This document shows, one piece after another, positions 6,301 to 12,830 of a stretch of 14,246 nt of DNA. Origin of the DNA: RGIG8767 sp964386235 (GTDB taxonomy: Bacteria > Bacillota > Clostridia > Lachnospirales > Lachnospiraceae). A program made the translations under genes and the position numbers. A model generated the notes under the pieces. That model did no database searches. It was not told the origin of the DNA and saw only the letters and a program-made list of their open reading frames with translations. The stretch is taken from contig CAYLSH010000051.1 of NCBI GenBank assembly GCA_964386235.1, positions 1 through 14,246 of the forward strand. The letters run 5' to 3'. How positions within the stretch are numbered: position 1 is the stretch's first letter; every line of letters begins with the position of its first letter.

Positions 6301-8243
6301 GAATTACGGAGATCGAGACCATGTCCCCGGTACGCCCGGATAAATGTCCGCCGGTGATTGAGGATAGTGACAAAACGCTGACGGATATCTGTTACAATAA
6401 GGCAAGGGAAATGTATGGAGATCCCTTGCCGGATATTGTGGAAAAAAGACTGGAAAAGGAACTGCATTCCATTATCAGCAATGGTTTTGCCGTTATGTAT
6501 ATCATTGCACAGAAACTGGTGTGGAAATCCGTGGAAGACGGTTATCTGGTTGGTTCACGAGGATCGGTCGGATCTTCGTTCGTGGCAACGATGTCGGGAA
6601 TTACGGAGGTAAATCCGCTCAGCCCGCATTACTATTGTCTTTCCTGTCATTACAATGATTTTTATTCGGATGAGGTAAAAGCCTATGCGGGACGCGCCGG
6701 TGTCGATATGCCGGATAAGATCTGTCCGGTTTGTGGGAAACCTTTGAAAAAGGATGGCTTTGATATTCCGTTTGAAACATTCCTTGGATTTAAAGGAGAT
6801 AAGGAACCGGATATCGACTTAAACTTTTCCGGGGAATACCAGAGTAAGGCGCATAAATACACGGAGGTTATTTTTGGTGCCGGACAGACATTTCGTGCCG
6901 GAACCATCGGTACTCTGGCAGACAAGACGGCATATGGCTATATTAAGAATTATTATGAAGAACGCGGAGTTAAAAAGAGAGGATGCGAGATCAATCGTAT
7001 TGTAGGCGGCTGTGTCGGCATCCGCAGAAGTACGGGACAGCATCCGGGTGGTATCGTAGTACTGCCGGTGGGAGAGGATATCAATTCTTTTACACCCGTA
7101 CAGCATCCGGCAAATGATATGACAACGGATACGGTCACAACGCATTACGATTATCACTCCATTGACCATAACCTTTTAAAACTGGATATTCTCGGACACG
7201 ATGATCCGACCATGATCCGTATGTTACAGGATCTTACCGGTTTAGATCCGGTCACAATTCCATTGGATGATAAGGGGGTTATGTCCTTATTCCAGAATAC
7301 GGATGCACTGGGGATTTCCCCTTCTGATATCGGCGGTACGAAATTAGGGTGCCTCGGCATCCCGGAATTTGGTACGGAATTTGCCATGCAGATGTTGATT
7401 GACACCCAACCGCAGGCATTCTCGGATCTGGTTCGAATTGCCGGACTTTCCCATGGTACGGACGTATGGCTTGGCAATGCCCAGGTGCTCATTCAGGAAA
7501 AAAAGGCTACGATTGCAACGGCAATCTGTACCCGAGATGATATCATGGTGTACCTGATCAGTATGGGCGTGGAAAGTTCCCTTGCCTTTACAATCATGGA
7601 AAGTGTCCGTAAGGGAAAAGGACTCAAACCGGAATGGGAAGAAGCCATGAAAGCGGCAAATGTACCGGACTGGTATATCTGGTCCTGTAAAAAGATCAAG
7701 TATATGTTCCCCAAGGCGCATGCGGCAGCATACGTTATGATGGCATGGCGTATTGCATACTGTAAGATCAATTATCCGTTAGCATTTTATGCGGCATTTT
7801 TCAGCATCCGTGCATCGGGCTTTTCCTATGAACTGATGTGTCAGGGCAGGGAGCATTTAGAAGCCGTCATGGCAGATTATAAAAAGCGTGGTGACAGTCT
7901 TTCACCCAAGGAACAGGGTTCCTTAAAAGATATGAAACTGGTGCAGGAAATGTACGCCAGAGGCTATGATTTTGTTCCCATTGATATCTTCAAAGCACAT
8001 TCCCGCAATTTCCAGATCATGGATGGAAAACTAATGCCGTCTTTAAGCAGTATTGACGGACTGGGTGAAAAAGCAGCGGATGCGATCGTGGAAGCGGCAA
8101 AAGACGGCCCCTTCCTTTCTAAGGATGATTTCCGCATGCGTACCAAGGTATCCAAAACAGTCATCGAACTGATGTCATCCCTAAACCTGTTTGGAGACAT
8201 ACCGGAATCCAACCAGATCAGTTTGTTTGACTTTGCAATCTAA
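3351..8243 (+). CDS. polC: DNA polymerase III alpha subunit, Gram-positive PolC type, with internal tandem duplication
   Basis: PolC is the main replicative DNA polymerase of Firmicutes, combining synthesis and proofreading. Domains: an N-terminal region (1-190), a low-complexity linker (about 195-285), an OB fold (about 300-345), the PHP domain starting at HCH 404-406, and a DEDDh exonuclease inserted at about 505-665 (D510, E512, D595, H648, D653). The polymerase core follows, with GSRGSVGSS, a four-Cys zinc site (C1096, C1099, C1125, C1128), catalytic D1154 and D1156 in DIDLNFSG, and the DILGHDDPT and AHAAAYV motifs. It ends in QISLFDF, a likely beta-clamp binding sequence. The product is 1630 residues because residues 889-987 are repeated exactly as 988-1086; without this it would be 1531. 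The frame stays open throughout. No good RBS precedes the ATG (AAGGA lies 15 nt away), so coupling to ispG 8 nt upstream is likely. Confidence 0.97.
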   Translation: MEKNFAQVFPTCKLNKNLDTLFSDVTVERVSTNKQKDFLKIYLRSDHLLPRQSVCEVEKELKDQLFPKINMTIKIYEKFDLSAQYTVKTLLDTYKDSMMAEIAGYSHILHTALRKATFQAGDDTLELVLEDRVPVRESEAELYSVLEKIIVERCGLSCKVHISYKEAEENSHKQEDEIRLQREVAEIARKAGIYRKDGEVIGGAVQNTSAVQNTSALAAEKSNPGTTQEDVPWDTGASAPLKAKEQNKVSGSGNGKKNDFKAGADKDNRRSLKRSEHPDVIYGRDFEEDAIPIEDIIGEIGEVVIRGKIIAVDKREIRNEKTIYFFDVTDFTDTLTVKIFLRNDQVGEVEGDLSKGAFIKLKGNAMVDKFDGELTIGSIVGIMKIKDFTTSRMDYSVQKRVELHCHTKMSDMDGVSEAKDIVKRAYKWGHPAIAITDHGVTQSFPDANHVWEDLWKAEKAKRKEAGEDNPDRSDFFKVIYGVEAYIVDDLKEIVTNVKKQSLDNTYVVFDIETTGFSCVNNKIIEIGGVKVKDGQIVDHFSKFVNPQCPIPYEIVKLTSITDDQVMDADVIEDVLPEFLAFCEGCVLVAHNATFDMSFIEENARRQNLPFDFTCVDTLGVSRALLTEQAKHTLDAVAKTLKVSLENHHRAVDDAQATAEIFIKLLAMVKEKGIDTLADMNRLGEDSPEVIRKLRSYHAILLAKNNTGRVNLYTLVSKSHLDYFYKQPKIPKSVFMKYREGIILGSACEAGELYQAIISERSDAEIARIVEFYDYLEIQPTGNNKFMIESDRVRSINSIEDIENVNRYICKLGEQFNKPVVATCDVHFLDPEDEVYRRIIMAGKGFKDADDQAPLYLRTTEEMLQEFMYLGSEKAQEVVITNTNKIANMIETMSPVRPDKCPPVIEDSDKTLTDICYNKAREMYGDPLPDIVEKRLEKELHSIISNGFAVMYIIAQKLVWKSVEDGYLVGSRGSVGSSFVATMSGITEIETMSPVRPDKCPPVIEDSDKTLTDICYNKAREMYGDPLPDIVEKRLEKELHSIISNGFAVMYIIAQKLVWKSVEDGYLVGSRGSVGSSFVATMSGITEVNPLSPHYYCLSCHYNDFYSDEVKAYAGRAGVDMPDKICPVCGKPLKKDGFDIPFETFLGFKGDKEPDIDLNFSGEYQSKAHKYTEVIFGAGQTFRAGTIGTLADKTAYGYIKNYYEERGVKKRGCEINRIVGGCVGIRRSTGQHPGGIVVLPVGEDINSFTPVQHPANDMTTDTVTTHYDYHSIDHNLLKLDILGHDDPTMIRMLQDLTGLDPVTIPLDDKGVMSLFQNTDALGISPSDIGGTKLGCLGIPEFGTEFAMQMLIDTQPQAFSDLVRIAGLSHGTDVWLGNAQVLIQEKKATIATAICTRDDIMVYLISMGVESSLAFTIMESVRKGKGLKPEWEEAMKAANVPDWYIWSCKKIKYMFPKAHAAAYVMMAWRIAYCKINYPLAFYAAFFSIRASGFSYELMCQGREHLEAVMADYKKRGDSLSPKEQGSLKDMKLVQEMYARGYDFVPIDIFKAHSRNFQIMDGKLMPSLSSIDGLGEKAADAIVEAAKDGPFLSKDDFRMRTKVSKTVIELMSSLNLFGDIPESNQISLFDFAI
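3963..3998 (+). repeat. Two exact 18-bp tandem repeats in polC linker
   Basis: The unit GTGCAGAATACATCTGCA occurs at 3963-3980 and again at 3981-3998, encoding VQNTSA twice (residues 205-216). It falls in a polar, probably disordered linker between the N-terminal domain and the OB fold, where length variation should be tolerated. Confidence 0.85.
6014..6608 (+). repeat. Exact 297-bp in-frame tandem duplication within polC
   Basis: Bases 6014-6310 and 6311-6607 are identical at every position I compared; a single extra G (6311 matching 6608) is the only shared base at the junction. The period of 297 is 99 codons, so the frame is preserved. Each copy runs from IETMSPVRPD to SGITE and includes YGDPLPD and the polymerase motif GSRGSVGSS (969-977 and 1068-1076). 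The left flank joins copy 1 normally and the right flank (VNPLSP) joins copy 2 normally, so removing either copy restores a standard PolC. Zero divergence, even at silent positions, means the event is very recent or is an assembly error. Confidence 0.97.
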
Positions 8244-8281
8244 GATAATTGAGGCAGAATATAAAAAGGAGAAGTTAAAAC

Positions 8282-8878
8282 ATGAATAAATTTTTAGATG
8301 AACTGGCATCGGCTGCGCCGGTACCGGGCGGCGGAGGTGCCAGTGCACTGATCGGAGCCATCAGTGCCGCTCTTTGCAGTATGGTGGCAAATCTGACAAC
8401 GGGAAAGAAAAAATATGCACAGTATCAGGAGCGGATCGACGAACTGATTCCGATTCTGGATCTGCTTCGGGAAAAGTTGCTGGAAGATATCAAACTGGAT
8501 GCGGATGCTTTCTATCCCCTGTCACAGGCATATTCCATTCCCAAGGATGCACCTGATCGGGATATTGTAATGGAAGAAGCATTGCTTACAGCGACAAAGG
8601 CACCGATGAAGATCATGGAAGATGTTACCCTGTTAGTGCCTGTATTAGAGGAATTGGAAGTGATGGGTTCCCGTCTTGCCATAAGTGACGTGGCTGTGGC
8701 AGCAGCTGCCTGCAGTGCGGCACTGAAGGGAGCGGTCATGAATATCTATATCAACACCCGTTCCATGAAGGATCAGACAGTGGCGGAAAACATGAATCAA
8801 AAGGCAAAAACTATGCTAAGTGACGGGACAAAGCGTTGTGACGCAGTATACAATAAAATAACGGAAGGATTGGTGTAG
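8282..8878 (+). CDS. fchA: Cyclodeaminase/cyclohydrolase family protein, probable methenyl-THF cyclohydrolase
   Basis: The protein has 198 residues and belongs to the FTCD_C family, which includes formimino-THF cyclodeaminase and the FchA methenyl-THF cyclohydrolase. The N-terminal signature is clear: FLDELAS (4-10), PVPGGGGASAL (13-23), and MVANLTTGKKKY (34-45). Acidic residues follow at D73 and D75, and the late signature has ISD (134-136) and NIYIN (154-158). It is all-helical and soluble, about the family's usual length. The gene has AAAGGAG upstream of the ATG and ends one base before folD, so the two are translationally linked. No glutamate formiminotransferase or other histidine-degradation gene is nearby. 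Together with the altered active site of the adjacent FolD, this favours hydrolysis of methenyl-THF to 10-formyl-THF over the cyclodeaminase reaction. Family assignment is firm; the exact reaction is inferred. Confidence 0.85.
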   Translation: MNKFLDELASAAPVPGGGGASALIGAISAALCSMVANLTTGKKKYAQYQERIDELIPILDLLREKLLEDIKLDADAFYPLSQAYSIPKDAPDRDIVMEEALLTATKAPMKIMEDVTLLVPVLEELEVMGSRLAISDVAVAAAACSAALKGAVMNIYINTRSMKDQTVAENMNQKAKTMLSDGTKRCDAVYNKITEGLV

Positions 8879-8879
8879 C

Positions 8880-9719
8880 ATGCAGGAATTGAGAGGACTG
8901 CCCGTTGCGGGTAAGATGGCGCAGGAAGCGGCAACAATGACGGAACGTTTAAACGAAAGGGGCATCTTTCCCAAACTGGCGGTAGTTCGTGTGGGAGAAA
9001 GAGAAGATGACCTTTCTTATGAGAGAGGATTAAAAAAGAAATTTGAGAAGGCGGGAGCACTTGTTGAGACAGTCGTATTTGCTCCTGATGTAACGCAGGA
9101 AGAACTGGAAGAGGGAATCAAGAAATTAAATGCTGATTTAACAGTGCATGGCATCCTGGTTTTTCGACCGCTTCCAAAGCATCTGGACGAAGATGTGATC
9201 AAAGAACTGGTGGACCCGAAAAAGGACGTGGACTGTATGGGAAGCGTAAACAATGCCCATGTTTTTGCGCAGGATGGAAAAGGACATGCGCCCTGTACAC
9301 CGCAGGCAGTGATGGAGATGCTGGATTTTTATGAATACGATCTGACCGGAAAAAAGGCAGTGGTTGTAGGACGTAGCATGGTGGTGGGAAAACCGCTTGC
9401 CCAGATGCTGCTTAAGAAAAATGCAACCGTTACAATCTGTCATACCAAAACTGCGGATCTGCAAAAAGAAGTGCAGCAGGCGGATTTTGTATTTGCGGCA
9501 GCAGGCGTGGCAAAAATGTTAGATGCTTCCTACATCAGGGAGGGACAGGTCGTGATCGATGTCGGAATTAATGTCCTGGATGGAAAACTCTGCGGTGACG
9601 TGGATTATGAATCCATTCAGAATCTGGCACGGGCGGCAACACCGGTTCCCGGAGGGGTTGGCAGCGTAACTACTTCCGTTTTGTTAAAGCATGTATTGGA
9701 GTCAGCATCGCAAATATAA
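8880..9719 (+). CDS. folD: FolD-family methylene-THF dehydrogenase, cyclohydrolase site apparently lost
   Basis: FolD normally oxidises 5,10-methylene-THF to methenyl-THF with NADP and then hydrolyses it to 10-formyl-THF. This 279-residue protein has the Rossmann motif GRSMVVGKP (364-style GRSxxVGxP) and the C-terminal TPVPGGVGSVT. The folate site is unusual. The conserved Tyr is Y47, but four residues later, where the catalytic Lys sits (E. coli K54, human K56), there is L51. In the ILVQLPLP motif the catalytic Gln is F95 and the next Leu is R96. The catalytic Asp remains as D118, in DVDC rather than DVDG. Loss of Lys and Gln should impair the cyclohydrolase while leaving dehydrogenation possible. 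fchA ends one base upstream and could supply the missing step. GGAAGGA lies about 10 nt before the ATG. Confidence 0.93.
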   Translation: MQELRGLPVAGKMAQEAATMTERLNERGIFPKLAVVRVGEREDDLSYERGLKKKFEKAGALVETVVFAPDVTQEELEEGIKKLNADLTVHGILVFRPLPKHLDEDVIKELVDPKKDVDCMGSVNNAHVFAQDGKGHAPCTPQAVMEMLDFYEYDLTGKKAVVVGRSMVVGKPLAQMLLKKNATVTICHTKTADLQKEVQQADFVFAAAGVAKMLDASYIREGQVVIDVGINVLDGKLCGDVDYESIQNLARAATPVPGGVGSVTTSVLLKHVLESASQI

Positions 9720-9728
9720 AAGGTATAG

Positions 9729-9751
9729 GAAAGAAATCTTTCGGCTATAAT
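9729..9751 (+). promoter_or_regulatory. Inverted repeat and -10 element before rubrerythrin
   Basis: A perfect -10 hexamer TATAAT lies at 9746-9751, 37 nt before the rubrerythrin ATG. Just upstream, in the spacer region, is the inverted repeat GAAAG-AAAT-CTTTC (9729-9742). No good -35 is present at 16-18 nt, which suggests activator dependence or a weak promoter. The repeat does not match the PerR box I know. Confidence 0.4.
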
Positions 9752-9788
9752 ACAATAAACGAAGAACATTTGGAAAGGATAGAAGATT

Positions 9789-10328
9789 ATGGCAAACAAG
9801 TATGCAGGCACAAAAACGGAAAAAAACTTATGGGAGGCATTTGCTGGGGAATCCCAGGCAAGAAATAAATATACTTACTATGCTTCCGTAGCCAGGAAGG
9901 CAGGTTATGAGCAGATTGCATCTCTGTTTTTAAAAACGGCGGAAAATGAAAAAGAACATGCAAAATTGTGGTTTAAGGCATTGGGAGAACTTGGAACAAC
10001 ACAACAGAACCTGTATCATGCGGCAGAAGGTGAGAATTACGAATGGACGGATATGTACGACCGCATGGCAAAAGAAGCCGATGAGGAAGGTTTCCATGAA
10101 CTGGCTAAACAGTTCCGTGGTGTGGCAGCGATCGAAAAGGAACATGAGGAAAGATATCGTGCCCTTCTTAACAATGTTGAGACCAAACAGGTATTTGAAA
10201 AGAGCGGCGTACAGGTATGGGAATGCCGTAACTGCGGTCATATCGTGGTAGGAACCTCTGCTCCGGAGGTATGTCCGGTATGTAATCATCCACAGGCATA
10301 TTTTGAAATCAGACAGCAGAATTATTAA
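9789..10328 (+). CDS. rbr: Rubrerythrin
   Basis: Rubrerythrin is a cytoplasmic peroxidase of anaerobes that reduces hydrogen peroxide at a diiron site using electrons passed through a rubredoxin domain. The 179-residue protein has the standard order: a ferritin-like four-helix domain (about 1-138), then a C-terminal rubredoxin-like domain. Diiron ligands visible include E21 (AGESQARNKY) and two ExxH pairs, E54/H57 and E116/H119, with further Glu residues at about 97-100. Iron in the small domain is bound by C146, C149, C162 and C165. The ATG is preceded by AAAGGA with a 9-nt spacer. It is separated from folD by 69 nt containing its own TATAAT, so it is probably transcribed alone in response to oxidative stress. 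It supports an obligate anaerobe as host. Confidence 0.97.
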   Translation: MANKYAGTKTEKNLWEAFAGESQARNKYTYYASVARKAGYEQIASLFLKTAENEKEHAKLWFKALGELGTTQQNLYHAAEGENYEWTDMYDRMAKEADEEGFHELAKQFRGVAAIEKEHEERYRALLNNVETKQVFEKSGVQVWECRNCGHIVVGTSAPEVCPVCNHPQAYFEIRQQNY

Positions 10329-10355
10329 AAGGATGCGCTTTTAGGGCAAAAACAG

Positions 10356-10384
10356 TTGTTTTTTTTCCTGAAAAACGGTATAAT
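10356..10384 (+). promoter_or_regulatory. Candidate promoter for the amidotransferase-like gene
   Basis: TTGTTT (10356-10361), a 17-nt spacer, and a perfect TATAAT (10379-10384) lie 33 nt before the ATG at 10418. The T-rich run 10356-10366 belongs partly to the -35 and spacer, and also follows a weak AAAAAC/GTTTTT stem (6 bp) that might end rubrerythrin transcription. Confidence 0.55.
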
Positions 10385-10417
10385 GTGACACTATCTGGAT
10401 GGTTGGAGGAAACGGAC

Positions 10418-11134
10418 ATGAAACCGGTTATTGGATTAATCCCGCTTTACGATGATGAAAAAGAAAGTTACTGGATGTTGCCGGGATATATGCAATTACT
10501 GGAATTGTGCGGTGCGCTCCCCATTATGCTGCCCCTCACGAATGACAAAAGTGCTTTGGAACAGGCATTTTCCCTTTGTGACGGACTTTTATTAACAGGC
10601 GGGCATGATGTGGATCCCCATATTTATGGGAAGGAAGCATCCGATCAGTGCGGTGTTTTGTGTACTGTCCGGGATGAGATGGAAAGTATTCTTTTTGAAA
10701 TGGCATTACGGAATGATAAACCCGTTTTAGGCATCTGCCGCGGGATTCAGTTTATGAACGCTTATCTTGGCGGAACCCTGTATCAGGATCTGGATACGGA
10801 ATATCGGGGAGTTTCATCCTGTGTGGATCATCATATGGCACCACCGTATGACAGGGCGGTTCACAAGGTGATGGTAAAGGAAGAAACCATGCTTGCGGAT
10901 CTGATCGGCGCAGGGGAACATGGCGTGAACAGTTATCATCATCAGGCGATTAAGGATGTTGCGGACTGCGTGGAGATTATGGCGGTTTCGGAAGATGGAA
11001 TTCCGGAGGCACTTTGGGTAAAGAATAAACGTTTTATGCTGGGAGTTCAGTGGCATCCGGAGTTTTCCTATACTGTTAATCCGGACAGCCAAAAGATTGC
11101 ACAGGCATTTGTGGATGCGGCAGGCAACATATAA
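10418..11134 (+). CDS. Class I glutamine amidotransferase-like hydrolase (peptidase C26, PuuD-like)
   Basis: The ATG at 10418 has GGAGG 8 nt upstream; a GTG at 10385 overlaps the -10 of the promoter and is rejected. The product is 238 residues, the usual length for gamma-glutamyl-gamma-aminobutyrate hydrolase (PuuD) relatives. The triad is visible: nucleophile C107 in GICRGIQ, and H213 with E215 in WHPEF. Other family marks are LLLTGGHDVDP (57-67) and the oxyanion-region text around YHHQAIK (173-179). It is free-standing, with no synthetase domain attached. Family members cleave gamma-glutamyl amide bonds, for example in putrescine breakdown or small-peptide turnover. No puuA, puuB or puuC neighbour is present, so the polyamine role is unproven. 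An amino-acid importer follows, which is consistent with use of released or imported glutamate/glutamine, but that link is only positional. Confidence 0.88.
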   Translation: MKPVIGLIPLYDDEKESYWMLPGYMQLLELCGALPIMLPLTNDKSALEQAFSLCDGLLLTGGHDVDPHIYGKEASDQCGVLCTVRDEMESILFEMALRNDKPVLGICRGIQFMNAYLGGTLYQDLDTEYRGVSSCVDHHMAPPYDRAVHKVMVKEETMLADLIGAGEHGVNSYHHQAIKDVADCVEIMAVSEDGIPEALWVKNKRFMLGVQWHPEFSYTVNPDSQKIAQAFVDAAGNI

Positions 11135-11179
11135 AGCGGTTGTTTCCTCGGTTTTACGGAATATTCAAAACGGTAAATC

Positions 11180-11194
11180 ACAGCCATAGGCTGT
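11180..11194. repeat. Short inverted repeat upstream of the binding-protein gene
   Basis: ACAGCC-ATA-GGCTGT (6-bp arms) is followed by the palindrome TTGATCAA, with no T-run, so it is not a convincing terminator. It lies in the 100-nt gap between the amidotransferase-like gene and the ABC binding protein and may be regulatory. No clear promoter was found in this gap. Confidence 0.4.
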
Positions 11195-11234
11195 TGATCA
11201 ATAGACAAATACAAGATAAAAAGGAGAGAGTATT

Positions 11235-12032
11235 ATGAAAAAGAGAACATTGGCACTTATTTTGACAGCGGTAATGGCACTGGGTCTTGCCGGATGCGGA
11301 AACAGCGGTGCGGCAGATTCTGCAGCAGATGCGGCTTCTACGGACGGATCTTCTAAAAAGTGGGTTATTGCAACCGATACTTCTTTTAAACCATTCGAAT
11401 ATACGGATGCGAACGGCAACTTTGTTGGAATCGATATGGACATTTTAGATGCTATCGCAAAAGATCAGGGATTTGACTACGAAGTACAGTCTCTTGGATG
11501 GGATGCTTCCATTGCAGCATGTCAGGCAGGCCAGGCAGACGGTATGATTGCAGGTGCATCCATTACAGAAGAACGTAAAGAATCCGGATGGATTTTTTCT
11601 GATGGTTACTACGATGCAGATCAGTGTATGGCAGTAGAATCTTCTTCTGCTATCGCAGGATTTGAGGATCTTGCCGGTTTATCCGTTGCGGTTAAGACAG
11701 GTACCATGAGTGCATCATATGCAGAAAGTCTGGCAACAGATTATGATTTCACGGTAACGTATTTTGAAGATTCACCCACTATGTATCAGGCAGTTATCGG
11801 TGGTCAGGTAGCAGCTGTATTTGATGACAGACCAATCATGGCTGCCAATATCAAGGACGGCGATCTTGCCATGAAACTGGTGGACGGTACGGGTAATGAA
11901 CCGGCACAGTATGGTTTTGCAATCTTTAATGCAGATAATCAGGAATTAGTAGATATGTTCAATGCGGGTCTTAAAAACATCAAGGCAGACGGAACTTATG
12001 ATGAGATCATTGCAAAATATCTTGGTGAATAA
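11235..12032 (+). CDS. Amino-acid ABC transporter substrate-binding lipoprotein
   Basis: A 265-residue extracytoplasmic binding protein of SBP family 3 (polar amino acids such as glutamine, histidine, arginine or cystine). The signal peptide has KKR, then a hydrophobic stretch and the lipobox LAGC, with C21 as the lipidated residue after cleavage by Lsp. A Ser/Ala/Asp-rich tether (22-40) follows. Family signatures come next: the SFKPFEY ligand-site segment, GIDMDILDAIAK, and the ASITEER block, whose Arg in relatives grips the ligand carboxylate. The start follows AAAGGAGAG. The permease and ATPase genes follow, but a strong terminator sits between, which would give more binding protein than membrane components. 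The exact substrate cannot be fixed from sequence. Confidence 0.94.
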   Translation: MKKRTLALILTAVMALGLAGCGNSGAADSAADAASTDGSSKKWVIATDTSFKPFEYTDANGNFVGIDMDILDAIAKDQGFDYEVQSLGWDASIAACQAGQADGMIAGASITEERKESGWIFSDGYYDADQCMAVESSSAIAGFEDLAGLSVAVKTGTMSASYAESLATDYDFTVTYFEDSPTMYQAVIGGQVAAVFDDRPIMAANIKDGDLAMKLVDGTGNEPAQYGFAIFNADNQELVDMFNAGLKNIKADGTYDEIIAKYLGE

Positions 12033-12076
12033 GAACGGTCCGGATTATCGGAGGGAAAGAACCGTAAAATAATCAT

Positions 12077-12114
12077 CAGCCAGGCGGGAAGTACTTGCCC
12101 GTCTGGCTGTTTTT
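12077..12114 (+). terminator. Rho-independent terminator, probably partial
   Basis: CAGCCAG (12077-12083) pairs with CTGGCTG (12103-12109), then one G-U pair, then CGGG (12085-12088) with CCCG (12098-12101). This gives a 12-bp stem closing a 9-nt loop. TTTTT follows at 12110-12114. It lies 45 nt after the binding-protein stop and 45 nt before the permease ATG, with no strong promoter between, so some readthrough is expected. Confidence 0.9.
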
Positions 12115-12158
12115 ATGATAGGATGTATCTGTAAAAATCGGATGGAAAGGAAACCGTT

Positions 12159-12830
12159 ATGATAAAAATTTTGACAGTATACGGCGGAATGCTTCTTACG
12201 GCGATGGGAAGAACTCTGTTATTAGCATTACTCGGGTTGTTTTTTGCCTGTATCATAGGCTTGATTTTTGGACTGCTTGGAGTTATTAAAAACAGGGCAT
12301 GTAATATCGTTGCACAGATTTTTGTGGATGTGATTCGTGGAGTTCCCATGATCGTACTGGCATTCTTTGTTTATTTTGGTATCCCCTATTTATTTAATAC
12401 CATTATAGGCGGATTCTCAATCACACTTACTGCATTACAGGCCGGTACGGTCTGCCTTGCCTTAAACTGTGGTGCTTACATGGCAGAGATTATTCGTGCC
12501 GGGATTCAGTCCGTGGATGTGGGACAGATGGAAGCAGCCCGTTCGCTTGGACTTTCCTATGCAACATCCATGAGAAAGGTTGTGCTCCCGCAGGCGATTC
12601 GTACGATGATCCCCACCTTTATCAACCAGTTTATTATTACATTAAAAGATACGTCGATTCTCTCCGTTATCGGTTTCCCGGAACTGGTTAATACCGCCAA
12701 AAATGTACAGGCAAATACCTTTATGGCATTCCAGACATGGGCAATCGTGGGGGTTATGTATCTGATCGTCATTACCATCCTTTCAAGATGTGCAAAGGTT
12801 GTAGAAAGGAGATTAAATGTTGGACGCTAA
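12159..12830 (+). CDS. Amino-acid ABC transporter permease (HisM/GlnP family)
   Basis: This 223-residue integral membrane subunit of the importer is the standard length for HisM/GlnP permeases. Hydrophobic segments are visible at about 5-40, 50-80, 85-110 and 190-215. The cytoplasmic EAA loop, which docks onto the ATPase, reads MEAARSLGLSY followed by the conserved VVLPQAIRTMIPTFINQFI stretch. Only one permease gene is present, so it probably works as a homodimer. AAAGGAAA precedes the ATG at 12159. Its last 14 nt overlap the ATPase gene, which ties their translation together. The upstream terminator should lower its transcript relative to the binding protein. Confidence 0.95.
   Translation: MIKILTVYGGMLLTAMGRTLLLALLGLFFACIIGLIFGLLGVIKNRACNIVAQIFVDVIRGVPMIVLAFFVYFGIPYLFNTIIGGFSITLTALQAGTVCLALNCGAYMAEIIRAGIQSVDVGQMEAARSLGLSYATSMRKVVLPQAIRTMIPTFINQFIITLKDTSILSVIGFPELVNTAKNVQANTFMAFQTWAIVGVMYLIVITILSRCAKVVERRLNVGR

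Noticed and set aside
6014..6608. Direct repeats as a CRISPR array or a mobile-element target duplication
   Set aside because: There are only two long adjacent coding copies, no spacers and no transposase. It is a simple tandem duplication of polC sequence.
3351..8243. polC as a pseudogene or a fusion of two genes
   Set aside because: The frame is open from start to end, all catalytic residues are present once or more, and the extra length is fully explained by the 99-codon repeat.
10348..10368. AAAAAC/GTTTTT stem followed by Ts as a terminator of rubrerythrin
   Set aside because: The 6-bp stem has a single G-C pair, and the T-run overlaps the -35 region of a good promoter. Too weak to call as a feature.
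10385..10417. GTG start extending the amidotransferase-like protein by 11 residues
   Set aside because: It immediately follows the -10 hexamer, so it would lie upstream of or at the transcript start. The ATG at 10418 has GGAGG 8 nt upstream and matches the family N-terminus.
12110..12137. Promoter between the terminator and the permease (TTTTTA, 16 nt, TAAAAA)
   Set aside because: Both hexamers match poorly and the first is part of the terminator T-run, so readthrough is the simpler explanation.
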